A stretch of 5,023 nucleotides of DNA from positions 1 to 5,023 of the forward strand of contig JAUYTF010000428.1 of the NCBI GenBank assembly GCA_030695285.1, in the 5' to 3' direction. The notes beneath the pieces were generated by a model that was not told where the DNA came from, did not search any database, and worked only from the letters and a program-made list of their open reading frames with translations. This DNA is from Eubacteriales bacterium (GTDB lineage: Bacteria; Bacillota; Clostridia; Christensenellales; CAG-138). Below, one piece after another: positions 1-5,023 of this stretch. Position numbers and translations under genes: made by a program. Positions within the stretch are counted from its first letter, which is position 1. Every line of letters starts with the position of its first letter.

Positions 1-1522
1 GCATCTCCAGATTCGTCATGCCCAGCAGCGGTGTGATGTCTTCAAACAACGTGGCGCTGCAATTCAAATAGCGGAGCTTGGGCAGAGCGGCGACGGGCGA
101 AATATCCGTGATGAGATTTTGATATATCTCGAGGCACTCCAGCTCCTTGAGTTCCGCAAGCGGCGATATATCCACAATCTTATTCATCGACACGATCAGG
201 ACCCTGAGCTTTTTGAGCTGCGCAAGCACGGTAACATCGTTGATGCGGTTGCCATGCCCCAGATCCAGATAGACAAGATCCGTGCAGTATTTCAGCACCT
301 GAATATCTTCGTTGTTGAAGTTTGTTTTCCCTTCGTCGGTGAGGTGCCCCATGTCGTTTGGAAACTTCGTGCGGTTGCCTTTTGAGAAAGCCGTGATGTC
401 GGTACGAATCTCCCACGCGCCGATTTTGATCACCCAGACAAACTTGATGTCGGGAAACTGCGCTATGAGCTGCTCCATCTGCTCGTTTGTCAGCCCGCAA
501 TGAGAGAGATTCGCGTGTGCCAGGTTCGGCAGATACTGTAGCCTGCTTGCAATTTCCTCCGGCGACGAGAGCGGATAGCCGGTCAGATCCAGCTCCGTCG
601 TCTGCGTCGTCAACTGTTTGGAAAACAGCTCAAATGAAAACGAAAATGTGATCTGCGGAAACGCGGCCATGAGCGCATCCATCTGCTCAAACGATGCCTG
701 CTGGCCTTCCAGATTCACTTGCGTGAGCGCAGGCAGCAGCGCCAGCACCTCCGGCAACGCGCCAAGATCAACCGAGGCGTTGGAAAGATCCAGCGTTTGC
801 GTCGAAGCGGGCACGCGCGCGCCGAATACATCCACATCGCAGGCAAAAACGATGTTTGGATAAGCGCGCTGAAGCGCTGCTATACCGTCCGCGCTCCAGC
901 CCGTATCGCTGCAATCAACCTGCTCCAGCAGGGGTAGACCCAGCAGGAGCGGCTCTACCTGCTCCGGAGAAACCGTCTGCGCTCCGGTGAGATCCAGCGT
1001 CGTATCGGTGCTCTTGACCAGAACGCCGCCGATCGTCGCGTTCCAGACAAAAGCGATGCCGGGATAGCCCGCTGCGGCATCGGCAAATGCGGCGTCCACC
1101 GTGCAAGTGGTCGCATCCACGCGCGTCAACGCAGGAAAATGCCGCAGGCTGGCGAGATCCGCCGCGGAGCAATCCTGCGGCAACGTCAGTTCGCTGGACG
1201 AACTGTCGAACGATACCGACCCGAACGGGACATTCCAGAGAATCGTGCAATCCGGCAGCGCAGCTCGCAGCGCGTCCACCCGCGCGGCATCCACAGCAAC
1301 GGCGCGCAGATCGAGCGTTCTGAGCTGGTCAAATCCCGCAAACGACTCGTTCTGTAGCTGGGAAAGGCTCGTGATGACGATGGTTTCCTTAGCCGGGTCG
1401 AGCTTGGCCGCCCCGCATCCTGCGATGGCAGTGAGCATCAGGCAACTCACCAGGAGAAAAGCTGCTATTCGCCATCCCCGTTTCGCTCGTTCGCTCCATG
1501 TTTCGTTATGGCTCGTCATCAT
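1..1522 (-). CDS. Leucine-rich-repeat lipoprotein, 3' end missing (runs off the window)
   Basis: The open frame reads 507 codons from 1522 to the left edge without a stop, so the C terminus is missing. Residues 16-36 form a lipoprotein signal: a charged N terminus, a hydrophobic stretch, then lipobox IAGC with Cys36 as the lipidated residue. The mature protein should be anchored on the outer face of the membrane. Residues about 48-381 hold five degenerate modules of roughly 64-72 residues, most opening with a TLDL or ELDL strand and closing with a FPxIxFxF-like strand. From residue 430 the repeats become regular 22-residue internalin/SDS22-type LRRs (430-451, 452-473, 474-495, then a cut one), each carrying an ISPLAxLxxLxxL core. 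LRR proteins of this kind usually bind proteins or surfaces; the ligand is unknown. Two ATG codons stand in tandem (1522 and 1519). I chose the first, with AAGGAAGG 8 nt upstream. The gene starts 82 nt after the preceding membrane-protein gene with no clear terminator between, so co-transcription is likely. Family call is firm, function open. Confidence 0.9.
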   Translation of the reverse strand, partial: MMTSHNETWSERAKRGWRIAAFLLVSCLMLTAIAGCGAAKLDPAKETIVITSLSQLQNESFAGFDQLRTLDLRAVAVDAARVDALRAALPDCTILWNVPFGSVSFDSSSSELTLPQDCSAADLASLRHFPALTRVDATTCTVDAAFADAAAGYPGIAFVWNATIGGVLVKSTDTTLDLTGAQTVSPEQVEPLLLGLPLLEQVDCSDTGWSADGIAALQRAYPNIVFACDVDVFGARVPASTQTLDLSNASVDLGALPEVLALLPALTQVNLEGQQASFEQMDALMAAFPQITFSFSFELFSKQLTTQTTELDLTGYPLSSPEEIASRLQYLPNLAHANLSHCGLTNEQMEQLIAQFPDIKFVWVIKIGAWEIRTDITAFSKGNRTKFPNDMGHLTDEGKTNFNNEDIQVLKYCTDLVYLDLGHGNRINDVTVLAQLKKLRVLIVSMNKIVDISPLAELKELECLEIYQNLITDISPVAALPKLRYLNCSATLFEDITPLLGMTNLEM

Positions 1523-1530
1523 GTCCACAC

Positions 1531-1538
1531 CCTTCCTT
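1531..1538 (-). promoter_or_regulatory. Ribosome binding site of the LRR lipoprotein gene
   Basis: The minus strand reads AAGGAAGG, 8 nt before the first of two tandem ATG codons, which favours the start at 1522. The short gap between this gene and the upstream one (1523-1604) shows only a weak TATGAT -10-like hexamer with no matching -35, so a separate promoter is not supported. Confidence 0.7.
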
Positions 1539-1604
1539 TTTCTTTAGATTTCGTTTCATCATAGTGCTAGCCGTTCGATTACTGGCTCGTTGTCCGAAGC
1601 GCCC

Positions 1605-3263
1605 TCAGCGCAGCGGGTAATACGCCAGCCCGAACCGGACGATCTGCGCTATCCCGCCAAGGTTGACCACCGCAAGCGCGAGCGCGCCCACCGACAACAC
1701 GCCCAGCTGCAGCGCGCGCATGCGATCCGGCATGCGGGTAAGCAGCATCACGATCAGCGAAACAAACGCCCACGAAAAATAGTGCGTATAGAGCACCAGC
1801 GCATGCTCGGAAGTACCCCATCCAAGCGCGCAGAGCAGTAAAAACGAGAAAGCGACCCATCCCGCGCAGATCTGCGCAAAGAAGCGCTTGCGGTTTACAA
1901 CAAAGCCGGCAATCGCTGCCGCAAGACAGATCATCCCCGGTATGCTCCAAGCGCTAACGTGGGTTTGATGATAGACCGCCACACCGTTTGCATACTGCTC
2001 GATCTGCGCGGCAGGCGCAATCAGGCAGGAAGCGGCAAACTGAACATATTGCATCAGGCGGGCAACAAAAGGCAATTTCTCGCCAGTGAACTGCATCAGA
2101 AAACGAATGCTCGCGGCGGATGAGAGCACCATGGCGGTGCGGCCGAGCACGGCTCCGGCGAGCACAAACCCACCGAGCGCGAGCGCACCATCCTTTAACC
2201 GACTTCGCAAGCTCCCCTTTGCGGGAACGAGCAGGAGAAACACCCCGCTGGTGAGCATGGAACCGGTTGCCGCAATCCACGCAGTGTCGCGCCCGCGCAC
2301 ATCGCCTCTCACGATCATCCACAGCAGCAGAATCAGCCAGAAGACCGCGAAGATATACTGCTCCATATTCAAAAGATATAGCATGGTTGGATATAAAAGC
2401 GAAAAGCAGACCAGCGTGAGCGCCTTGGCTGGGCCGGAGACGCCGATCATCCGCACCACCAGCATCAGGCTCAGTGCCAGCAGCACCGACTGCACGATTT
2501 GCAGAAGCGTGCTGTATGCCTCCGGAATCAGCAGCAGGCGCGCAACCAGAGAAGCGCCGAGTGCGAACGGCGCGGCAAACGCGCCAAAGAGCGGCTGACG
2601 AATGTCGTTTTCCGATGCGCCGATGTTATAAAACACATTTTGTTCGTTTAAGGCGGATGAGTCGCTCGAATACACGATGTCGACCTTGTCCCAAACGTTA
2701 TCGGATGCTGCGTTCGCGCTATAGAACACATCGGTGTTCGCATAAACAAGCGTAATCACCAGCGCAAACACGAGCAGCGCGGCGGGAAGATACCAGCGCT
2801 CTACGGCGTCTGTGAAGCAAAAAATATCCCGCATGCGCTCTAAAAACCAGCCGAGAAACCAATAGAGATAGACAAACAGCGCGAGCACGGAGGCAACCCC
2901 GTCAAATACGGTAAACGCCGCGCCAAAGCGGCCGATCAAATCTGTCAGCAGCGGGCTTGCGACCTCTGCTTTCAGGCTTTGCAGATGAGTATAGAAAATC
3001 CCGGCATAAGCGTTTGCCGCATAGGTAGCTAGGATGAGGCTCAGCGCCGCCCGCCAACGGACAAACGACGAAAACGCCCGCTCCAGAAAATGAAGCCGGA
3101 AGATGAGGATAAAAAGCGCCAAAACAGCAACCGGAATGCCGACGATGACCCAGATAAGGCTGCCTTTTACGGACAGCAGCCCCGCAAGCGCCGTGCCCGA
3201 GCATAAAAACAGCCACTTCAGCGCCGTCATACGCGTGCCCTTTTGCCTCCGCACTTCTTCCAT
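1605..3263 (-). CDS. Polytopic membrane protein, possible GT-C type glycosyltransferase
   Basis: This 552-residue protein is very hydrophobic, with about 14-16 likely membrane segments spread from residue 14 to 540. I do not recognise a named family with certainty. A long hydrophilic loop lies at about 176-222, after the fifth segment; it contains an acidic stretch (IVYSSDSSAL, Asp201) and ends in NDIRQPLFGAF just before the next helix. That layout, an acidic loop followed by a (H/R)xPL-like motif entering a helix, resembles lipid-linked-sugar-using GT-C enzymes of the PMT/ArnT kind, where a loop Asp or Glu is catalytic. The call is inference from layout, not a domain match. An EQY motif at 301-303 and a GWGTSEHALVLYTHYF segment at 481-496 would be useful search seeds. 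I chose ATG at 3263 because GGAGGG lies 9 nt upstream; an in-frame GTG at 3284 has no ribosome site and would add 7 residues. Its own promoter lies at 3348-3376, so it need not depend on the upstream HAD-GtrA gene. It could instead be a flippase, polymerase or other transporter. Confidence 0.85.
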   Translation of the reverse strand: MEEVRRQKGTRMTALKWLFLCSGTALAGLLSVKGSLIWVIVGIPVAVLALFILIFRLHFLERAFSSFVRWRAALSLILATYAANAYAGIFYTHLQSLKAEVASPLLTDLIGRFGAAFTVFDGVASVLALFVYLYWFLGWFLERMRDIFCFTDAVERWYLPAALLVFALVITLVYANTDVFYSANAASDNVWDKVDIVYSSDSSALNEQNVFYNIGASENDIRQPLFGAFAAPFALGASLVARLLLIPEAYSTLLQIVQSVLLALSLMLVVRMIGVSGPAKALTLVCFSLLYPTMLYLLNMEQYIFAVFWLILLLWMIVRGDVRGRDTAWIAATGSMLTSGVFLLLVPAKGSLRSRLKDGALALGGFVLAGAVLGRTAMVLSSAASIRFLMQFTGEKLPFVARLMQYVQFAASCLIAPAAQIEQYANGVAVYHQTHVSAWSIPGMICLAAAIAGFVVNRKRFFAQICAGWVAFSFLLLCALGWGTSEHALVLYTHYFSWAFVSLIVMLLTRMPDRMRALQLGVLSVGALALAVVNLGGIAQIVRFGLAYYPLR

Positions 3264-3272
3264 CTTCGCCGT

Positions 3273-3278
3273 CCCTCC
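3273..3278 (-). promoter_or_regulatory. Ribosome binding site that sets the membrane-protein start
   Basis: The minus strand reads GGAGGG 9 nt before ATG 3263. It lies inside the extension that would be coding if GTG 3284 were used, and that GTG has no purine-rich site before it. A later in-frame ATG (18 residues after the GTG) has a GGAGG only at a 15-nt spacing, so 3263 is the best start. Confidence 0.75.
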
Positions 3279-3303
3279 ATCCACTTTTATCGATATCTGG
3301 CCA

Positions 3304-3319
3304 GCACGCTCCGGCGTGC
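3304..3319. other. GC-rich hairpin in the membrane-protein leader
   Basis: GCACGC and GCGTGC are perfect reverse complements separated by four bases (TCCG on plus, CGGA on minus). The hairpin falls inside the predicted 5' leader of the 1605-3263 gene, about 40 nt upstream of its start. No T-run follows on either strand, so it does not look like an intrinsic terminator. It may stabilise the leader or be chance. Confidence 0.4.
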
Positions 3320-3347
3320 ATGAAACCTGTGCGTTTTATTTTCTGTC

Positions 3348-3376
3348 ATTATAGCATGCACTCTTTTTCCGATCAA
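3348..3376 (-). promoter_or_regulatory. Sigma-A-like promoter with extended -10 for the membrane-protein gene
   Basis: On the minus strand TTGATC (3371-3376) is followed after exactly 17 bases by a perfect TATAAT (3348-3353), preceded by TGC, giving an extended -10 (TGnTATAAT). Transcription would start near 3341, leaving a leader of about 78 nt. It sits in the 130-nt gap after the HAD-GtrA stop codon, so the downstream gene can be transcribed by itself. Confidence 0.75.
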
Positions 3377-3393
3377 ACGGACGTGATTGCCTG

Positions 3394-4362
3394 CTACGGT
3401 TTCTTCTTGCGAAAGGCAAACAGCTTGAGCAGCAGAAACGTCACCGGGATGCCGATCACTGCCGCGAGGATATAGGCCATGAGCTCCGTCTGCCCGAATA
3501 CGCCATGCACGAGAAACACCACGATGTTTTGAATGAGGAAGTTGGGGATGTAGGAGACAAAGAAGCGCAGCATCTTGGAAAAGCCCAGCCGCTCGTGAAA
3601 CGTAATCGCGCTGTTGAGCAGGTAGGAGATCGTCAGGCTCAGCAGATAGCCGCACCAGAACGCGACCTGCGCCGGCAACACCCGCGAGAACAGATAGGAA
3701 AACACCACGCCGTTGAGCGTATTGACGCCGCCGATGATCAGAAAGCGAAAAAACTCAAACGAGAAGAAATAGCGCTTTGCCTTTTCCCAGCGGCTCACGC
3801 GAAATTCCGCCCAGGGCGTGATCCGCCCTTCGCGCACCATGTAGCTTTCCTTGGCGATCTTGGCCATAGGCAGGTCCGAGAGCGAATCGGAATAAAACAC
3901 ATCCACCGCGCCGATGCCCAAATCTTCAAGTAGTCGCTTTACCTTCTCAGCGCCGTAGCAGTTTTCGCCTAAGAAGCGCCCCGTCGCTGGATCGACCCGG
4001 GAGGCAATCAGGTGCCTAACTCTGAGGATCGTGCAACAAGGCTGCAGCAGAAACGTCGGCGATGCGGAGATGATCAGATCGTCTTGTGTTTTGCGCGCAA
4101 GATACCAGTCGCCGATTTTTTGAGCGTGTGTTTGCCAGAAGGCGTCCACAGTGCCGTCAACATCCGTTACCCCCTGCAGGAAGCAGAAGAAGCGCTGCTT
4201 GAACGCAGTCTTTTGAATGAACCCGAACGCGAACAGCACAAGCCCCCAGAGCTGGCAGAAGAAATACCGCAAGAGCGCGGGCTGGCGCCGCAGGCAAAAG
4301 CGATAGAAATCTACGGTGCTGTCTCCTTGATAGATGCATTGGTCAAAATCGTAAGCGTGCAT
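3394..4362 (-). CDS. HAD-IB-like phosphatase fused to a GtrA-type membrane domain
   Basis: The 322-residue product joins two domains. Residues 1-190 are a HAD-superfamily phosphatase: motif I is YDFDQCIY with nucleophile Asp5 and acid Asp7, motif II is IISAS (Ser99), motif III is Lys140 in EKVKRL, and motif IV is YSDSLSD (Asp159, Asp163). All key residues are present, so activity is expected; the cap region is rich in aromatic and hydrophobic residues. Residues about 205-320 match the GtrA/DPMS-like family: a FRFLIIGGVNTLNG opening, the conserved SYLLNSAITF motif, four membrane helices (about 206-225, 233-252, 268-288, 295-315) and a basic tail FRKKKP. GtrA proteins assist transfer of polyprenyl-phosphate sugars across the membrane, so the phosphatase may act at the cytoplasmic face on a lipid-phosphate or sugar-phosphate intermediate; that substrate is inference. 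I chose ATG 4362 because AGAAGGA lies 6 nt upstream and motif I follows at once. An ATG at 4443 lacks a ribosome site and its extension reads through a DNA repeat. The stop is TAG. Confidence 0.9.
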   Translation of the reverse strand: MHAYDFDQCIYQGDSTVDFYRFCLRRQPALLRYFFCQLWGLVLFAFGFIQKTAFKQRFFCFLQGVTDVDGTVDAFWQTHAQKIGDWYLARKTQDDLIISASPTFLLQPCCTILRVRHLIASRVDPATGRFLGENCYGAEKVKRLLEDLGIGAVDVFYSDSLSDLPMAKIAKESYMVREGRITPWAEFRVSRWEKAKRYFFSFEFFRFLIIGGVNTLNGVVFSYLFSRVLPAQVAFWCGYLLSLTISYLLNSAITFHERLGFSKMLRFFVSYIPNFLIQNIVVFLVHGVFGQTELMAYILAAVIGIPVTFLLLKLFAFRKKKP

Positions 4363-4391
4363 GAACCATCCTTCTTCCGGCGCTGACTGAG

Positions 4392-4521
4392 ACAGTGCGT
4401 CATCATCGCAAGCGCGTATGCGTCTTCCATAACAAGAGAACATTTACAAAACCGAAACAGTGCGTCATCATCGCAAGCGCGCATGTGTCTTCCCTGATAC
4501 AAAGACGTTTACAAAGACGTT
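4392..4521. repeat. Tandem duplication, two copies of about 65 bp
   Basis: Copy one starts at 4392 and copy two at 4457. The first 37 bases of each copy (ACAGTGCGTC to GTCTTCC) match at 35 positions, the two differences being C/T transitions. The remaining 28 bases have diverged but both end in TTTACAAA. The period of 65 is not a multiple of three, so the copies fall in different reading frames and the conservation is not explained by one protein. Both copies lie inside the predicted untranslated leader of the HAD-GtrA gene. Confidence 0.85.
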
Positions 4522-4534
4522 TACAAAGACGTTT
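4499..4534. repeat. Three perfect tandem copies of a 12-bp unit
   Basis: The unit ACAAAGACGTTT occurs at 4499-4510, 4511-4522 and 4523-4534 with no gap and no mismatch. The last copy, with the following TGT, also forms the inverted repeat ACAAA-GACGT-TTTGT (4523-4537). The array overlaps the end of the 65-bp duplication and lies about 20-56 nt into the predicted leftward transcript. It could be an array of protein-binding sites, an RNA element, or slipped-strand expansion. Confidence 0.9.
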
Positions 4535-4561
4535 TGTGCAGAAATGCATGGGTAGTACCTT

Positions 4562-4591
4562 ATTTTAACTGAAACCGCGCGCCTTCGTCAA
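4562..4591 (-). promoter_or_regulatory. Sigma-A-like promoter for the HAD-GtrA gene
   Basis: On the minus strand TTGACG (4586-4591) is followed after 18 bases by TAAAAT (4562-4567); each hexamer matches consensus at five of six positions. Transcription would start near 4555, on a small GGTAGTACC palindrome, and give a long leader of about 190 nt that contains both repeat families before the ATG at 4362. Confidence 0.65.
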
Positions 4592-4604
4592 TGCGGCTGG
4601 TCAT

Positions 4605-4624
4605 GGCTCGACTCTGGCAGAGCC
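4605..4624. repeat. Inverted repeat between the divergent promoters
   Basis: GGCTC (4605-4609) pairs with GAGCC (4620-4624) around ten bases, and a second, overlapping odd-centred palindrome CTCTGGCAGAG (4612-4622) could form instead. It lies just upstream of the leftward -35 and about 40 bp before the rightward -35, a plausible place for an operator. No T-run follows on either strand. Confidence 0.4.
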
Positions 4625-4661
4625 GAACGACGAACGTAAAGAAAATTTGATGCAATTTCTA

Positions 4662-4690
4662 TTGTACCGTCGAGGGAAGTATAATATACT
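4662..4690 (+). promoter_or_regulatory. Candidate sigma-A-like promoter for the ABC ATPase gene
   Basis: TTGTAC (4662-4667) is followed after 17 bases by TATACT (4685-4690). A perfect TATAAT overlaps at 4680-4685 but has only a poor -35 at matching distance. Either choice puts the transcription start at about 4692-4697, roughly 35 nt before the start codon. The AT-rich -10 region stands out from its surroundings; the exact register is uncertain. Confidence 0.55.
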
Positions 4691-4715
4691 TTTTAGCAGG
4701 ATTATCCAAAGAAAC

Positions 4716-4722
4716 AGGGGGG
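4716..4722 (+). promoter_or_regulatory. Strong ribosome binding site that supports a TTG start
   Basis: AGGGGGG lies 7 nt before TTG 4730. The codon directly before that TTG (4727-4729) is an in-frame TGA, so no earlier start is possible, and no later ATG is well placed relative to the A-loop and Walker A motif. The strong site presumably offsets the weak start codon. Confidence 0.8.
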
Positions 4723-4729
4723 AATCTGA

Positions 4730-5023
4730 TTGAATCACATCATCGAAGTAACCGGGCTAAAGAAAAGTTACGGCGCGGTCCACGCGGTCAAGGGGCTGGA
4801 TTTCTACGTGGAGGCAGGAAAGATCTTCGCGTTTTTAGGCCCCAACGGTGCGGGAAAATCCACCACCATCGACATCATCTGCACCTTTCTCAAGGCGGAC
4901 GCGGGCACGGTCGAGGTGGACGGGAGTCTGCTCGGCCGGGACGACAACGCCATTCGCCACAGCATCGGCGCAGTATTTCAGGATGGTCTTCTAGACCCGC
5001 TGCTCACCGTGCTAGAAAATCTT
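4730..5023 (+). CDS. ABC transporter ATP-binding protein, DrrA/CcmA type, 5' part only
   Basis: Only the first 98 residues are in the window; the frame is open to the right edge. The sequence starts with TTG (read as Met) and shows the N-terminal half of an ABC ATPase: A-loop Tyr14 in KKSYGAV, Walker A GPNGAGKST at residues 37-45, and the Q-loop in AVFQDGLLDPLLTVLENL with Gln84. The signature motif, Walker B and H-loop lie beyond the edge. The phrase FQDxxLDPLLTVxENL is typical of ATPases of the DrrA/CcmA group, which power ABC-2 type exporters of drugs, antibiotics or envelope components from the cytoplasmic face. A permease gene would be expected next downstream, but cannot be seen. The gene diverges from the HAD-GtrA gene and has its own promoter. 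The family is certain; the substrate is not. Confidence 0.95.
   Translation, partial: MNHIIEVTGLKKSYGAVHAVKGLDFYVEAGKIFAFLGPNGAGKSTTIDIICTFLKADAGTVEVDGSLLGRDDNAIRHSIGAVFQDGLLDPLLTVLENL

Larger units (their letters stand above)
4363..4729. other. Divergent intergenic region carrying two promoters and several repeats
   Basis: These 367 bases separate the leftward HAD-GtrA gene from the rightward ABC ATPase gene. They contain no convincing gene. From left to right they hold the HAD-GtrA ribosome site (4369-4375), a tandem 65-bp duplication (4392-4521), three 12-mers (4499-4534), a short odd-centred palindrome GGTAGTACC at the predicted leftward start site (4551-4559), the leftward promoter (4562-4591), an inverted repeat (4605-4624), the rightward promoter (4662-4690) and the ABC ribosome site (4716-4722). 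Confidence 0.7.

Noticed and set aside
119..937. Several plus-strand frames opposite the LRR lipoprotein gene
   Set aside because: They lie antisense to a clear repeat protein with lipobox and LRR motifs, and have no recognisable domains or convincing ribosome sites.
1523..1604. Separate promoter for the LRR lipoprotein gene
   Set aside because: A TATGAT hexamer is present on the minus strand, but at the right distance there is only GCCAGT, which is not a credible -35.
2086..2755. Plus-strand frames opposite the membrane-protein gene
   Set aside because: The composition is that of a shadow frame (rich in Arg, Ser, Pro), with no domain, and the opposite strand has a long hydrophobic protein with a promoter and ribosome site.
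3304..3319. Intrinsic terminator for the HAD-GtrA gene
   Set aside because: The stem is GC-rich but no run of T follows on either strand, and it lies downstream of a good promoter in the next gene's leader.
3505..4386. Plus-strand frames opposite the HAD-GtrA gene
   Set aside because: They are highly charged and low in recognisable motifs, while the minus strand carries complete HAD and GtrA motifs over the same bases.
4363..4443. N-terminal extension of the HAD-GtrA protein to ATG 4443 (27 extra residues)
   Set aside because: No ribosome site precedes 4443, the extension reads through the repeated DNA, and ATG 4362 has a good site and places HAD motif I at the N terminus as is normal for the family.
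4311..4502. Small minus-strand frame in the repeat region encoding RACDDDAL-like residues
   Set aside because: The same residues appear in a different frame in the other repeat copy only because the DNA is duplicated. The frame overlaps the real gene start and has no family features.
4499..4534. CRISPR-like array
   Set aside because: The 12-mers are contiguous with no spacers and are far too short for CRISPR repeats.

Overview
The window looks like chromosomal DNA from a moderately GC-rich member of the Bacillota, most likely a clostridial lineage. The grounds are strong GGAGG-type ribosome binding sites, sigma-A-like promoters, a lipoprotein signal, a TTG start, and normal use of TAG and TGA as stops. 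Genus cannot be told from sequence alone. The genes are closely packed and I see no mobile element, tRNA, rRNA or CRISPR array.

Layout. Three genes run leftwards on the minus strand. First in transcription order is a 322-residue fusion of a HAD-superfamily phosphatase to a four-helix GtrA-type membrane domain (3394-4362). Next is a 552-residue multi-spanning membrane protein that I cannot place in a named family but which resembles GT-C type glycosyltransferases in layout (1605-3263). Last is an LRR lipoprotein that runs off the left edge (1-1522). To the right, diverging on the plus strand, is the first 98 codons of an ABC-transporter ATPase of the DrrA/CcmA drug- or antibiotic-export type (4730-5023). 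A 367-base divergent intergenic region (4363-4729) holds one promoter for each direction, a tandem 65-bp duplication, three perfect copies of a 12-mer, and a small inverted repeat.

How the genes may work together. GtrA proteins help move polyprenyl-phosphate-linked sugars across the membrane, and GT-C enzymes use such lipid-linked sugars on the outer face. The HAD-GtrA fusion followed by a GT-C-like protein therefore suggests part of an envelope glycosylation or lipid-carrier pathway, although no GtrB-like polyprenyl-phosphate glycosyltransferase is visible here. The LRR lipoprotein would sit on the outer face of the same membrane, but a shared role is only a guess from proximity. The membrane protein has its own good promoter, so the three genes are not simply one operon. 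The points most worth a second look are the HAD-GtrA fusion, the repeat-filled leader of its gene, and the five degenerate 64-72-residue modules in the lipoprotein.
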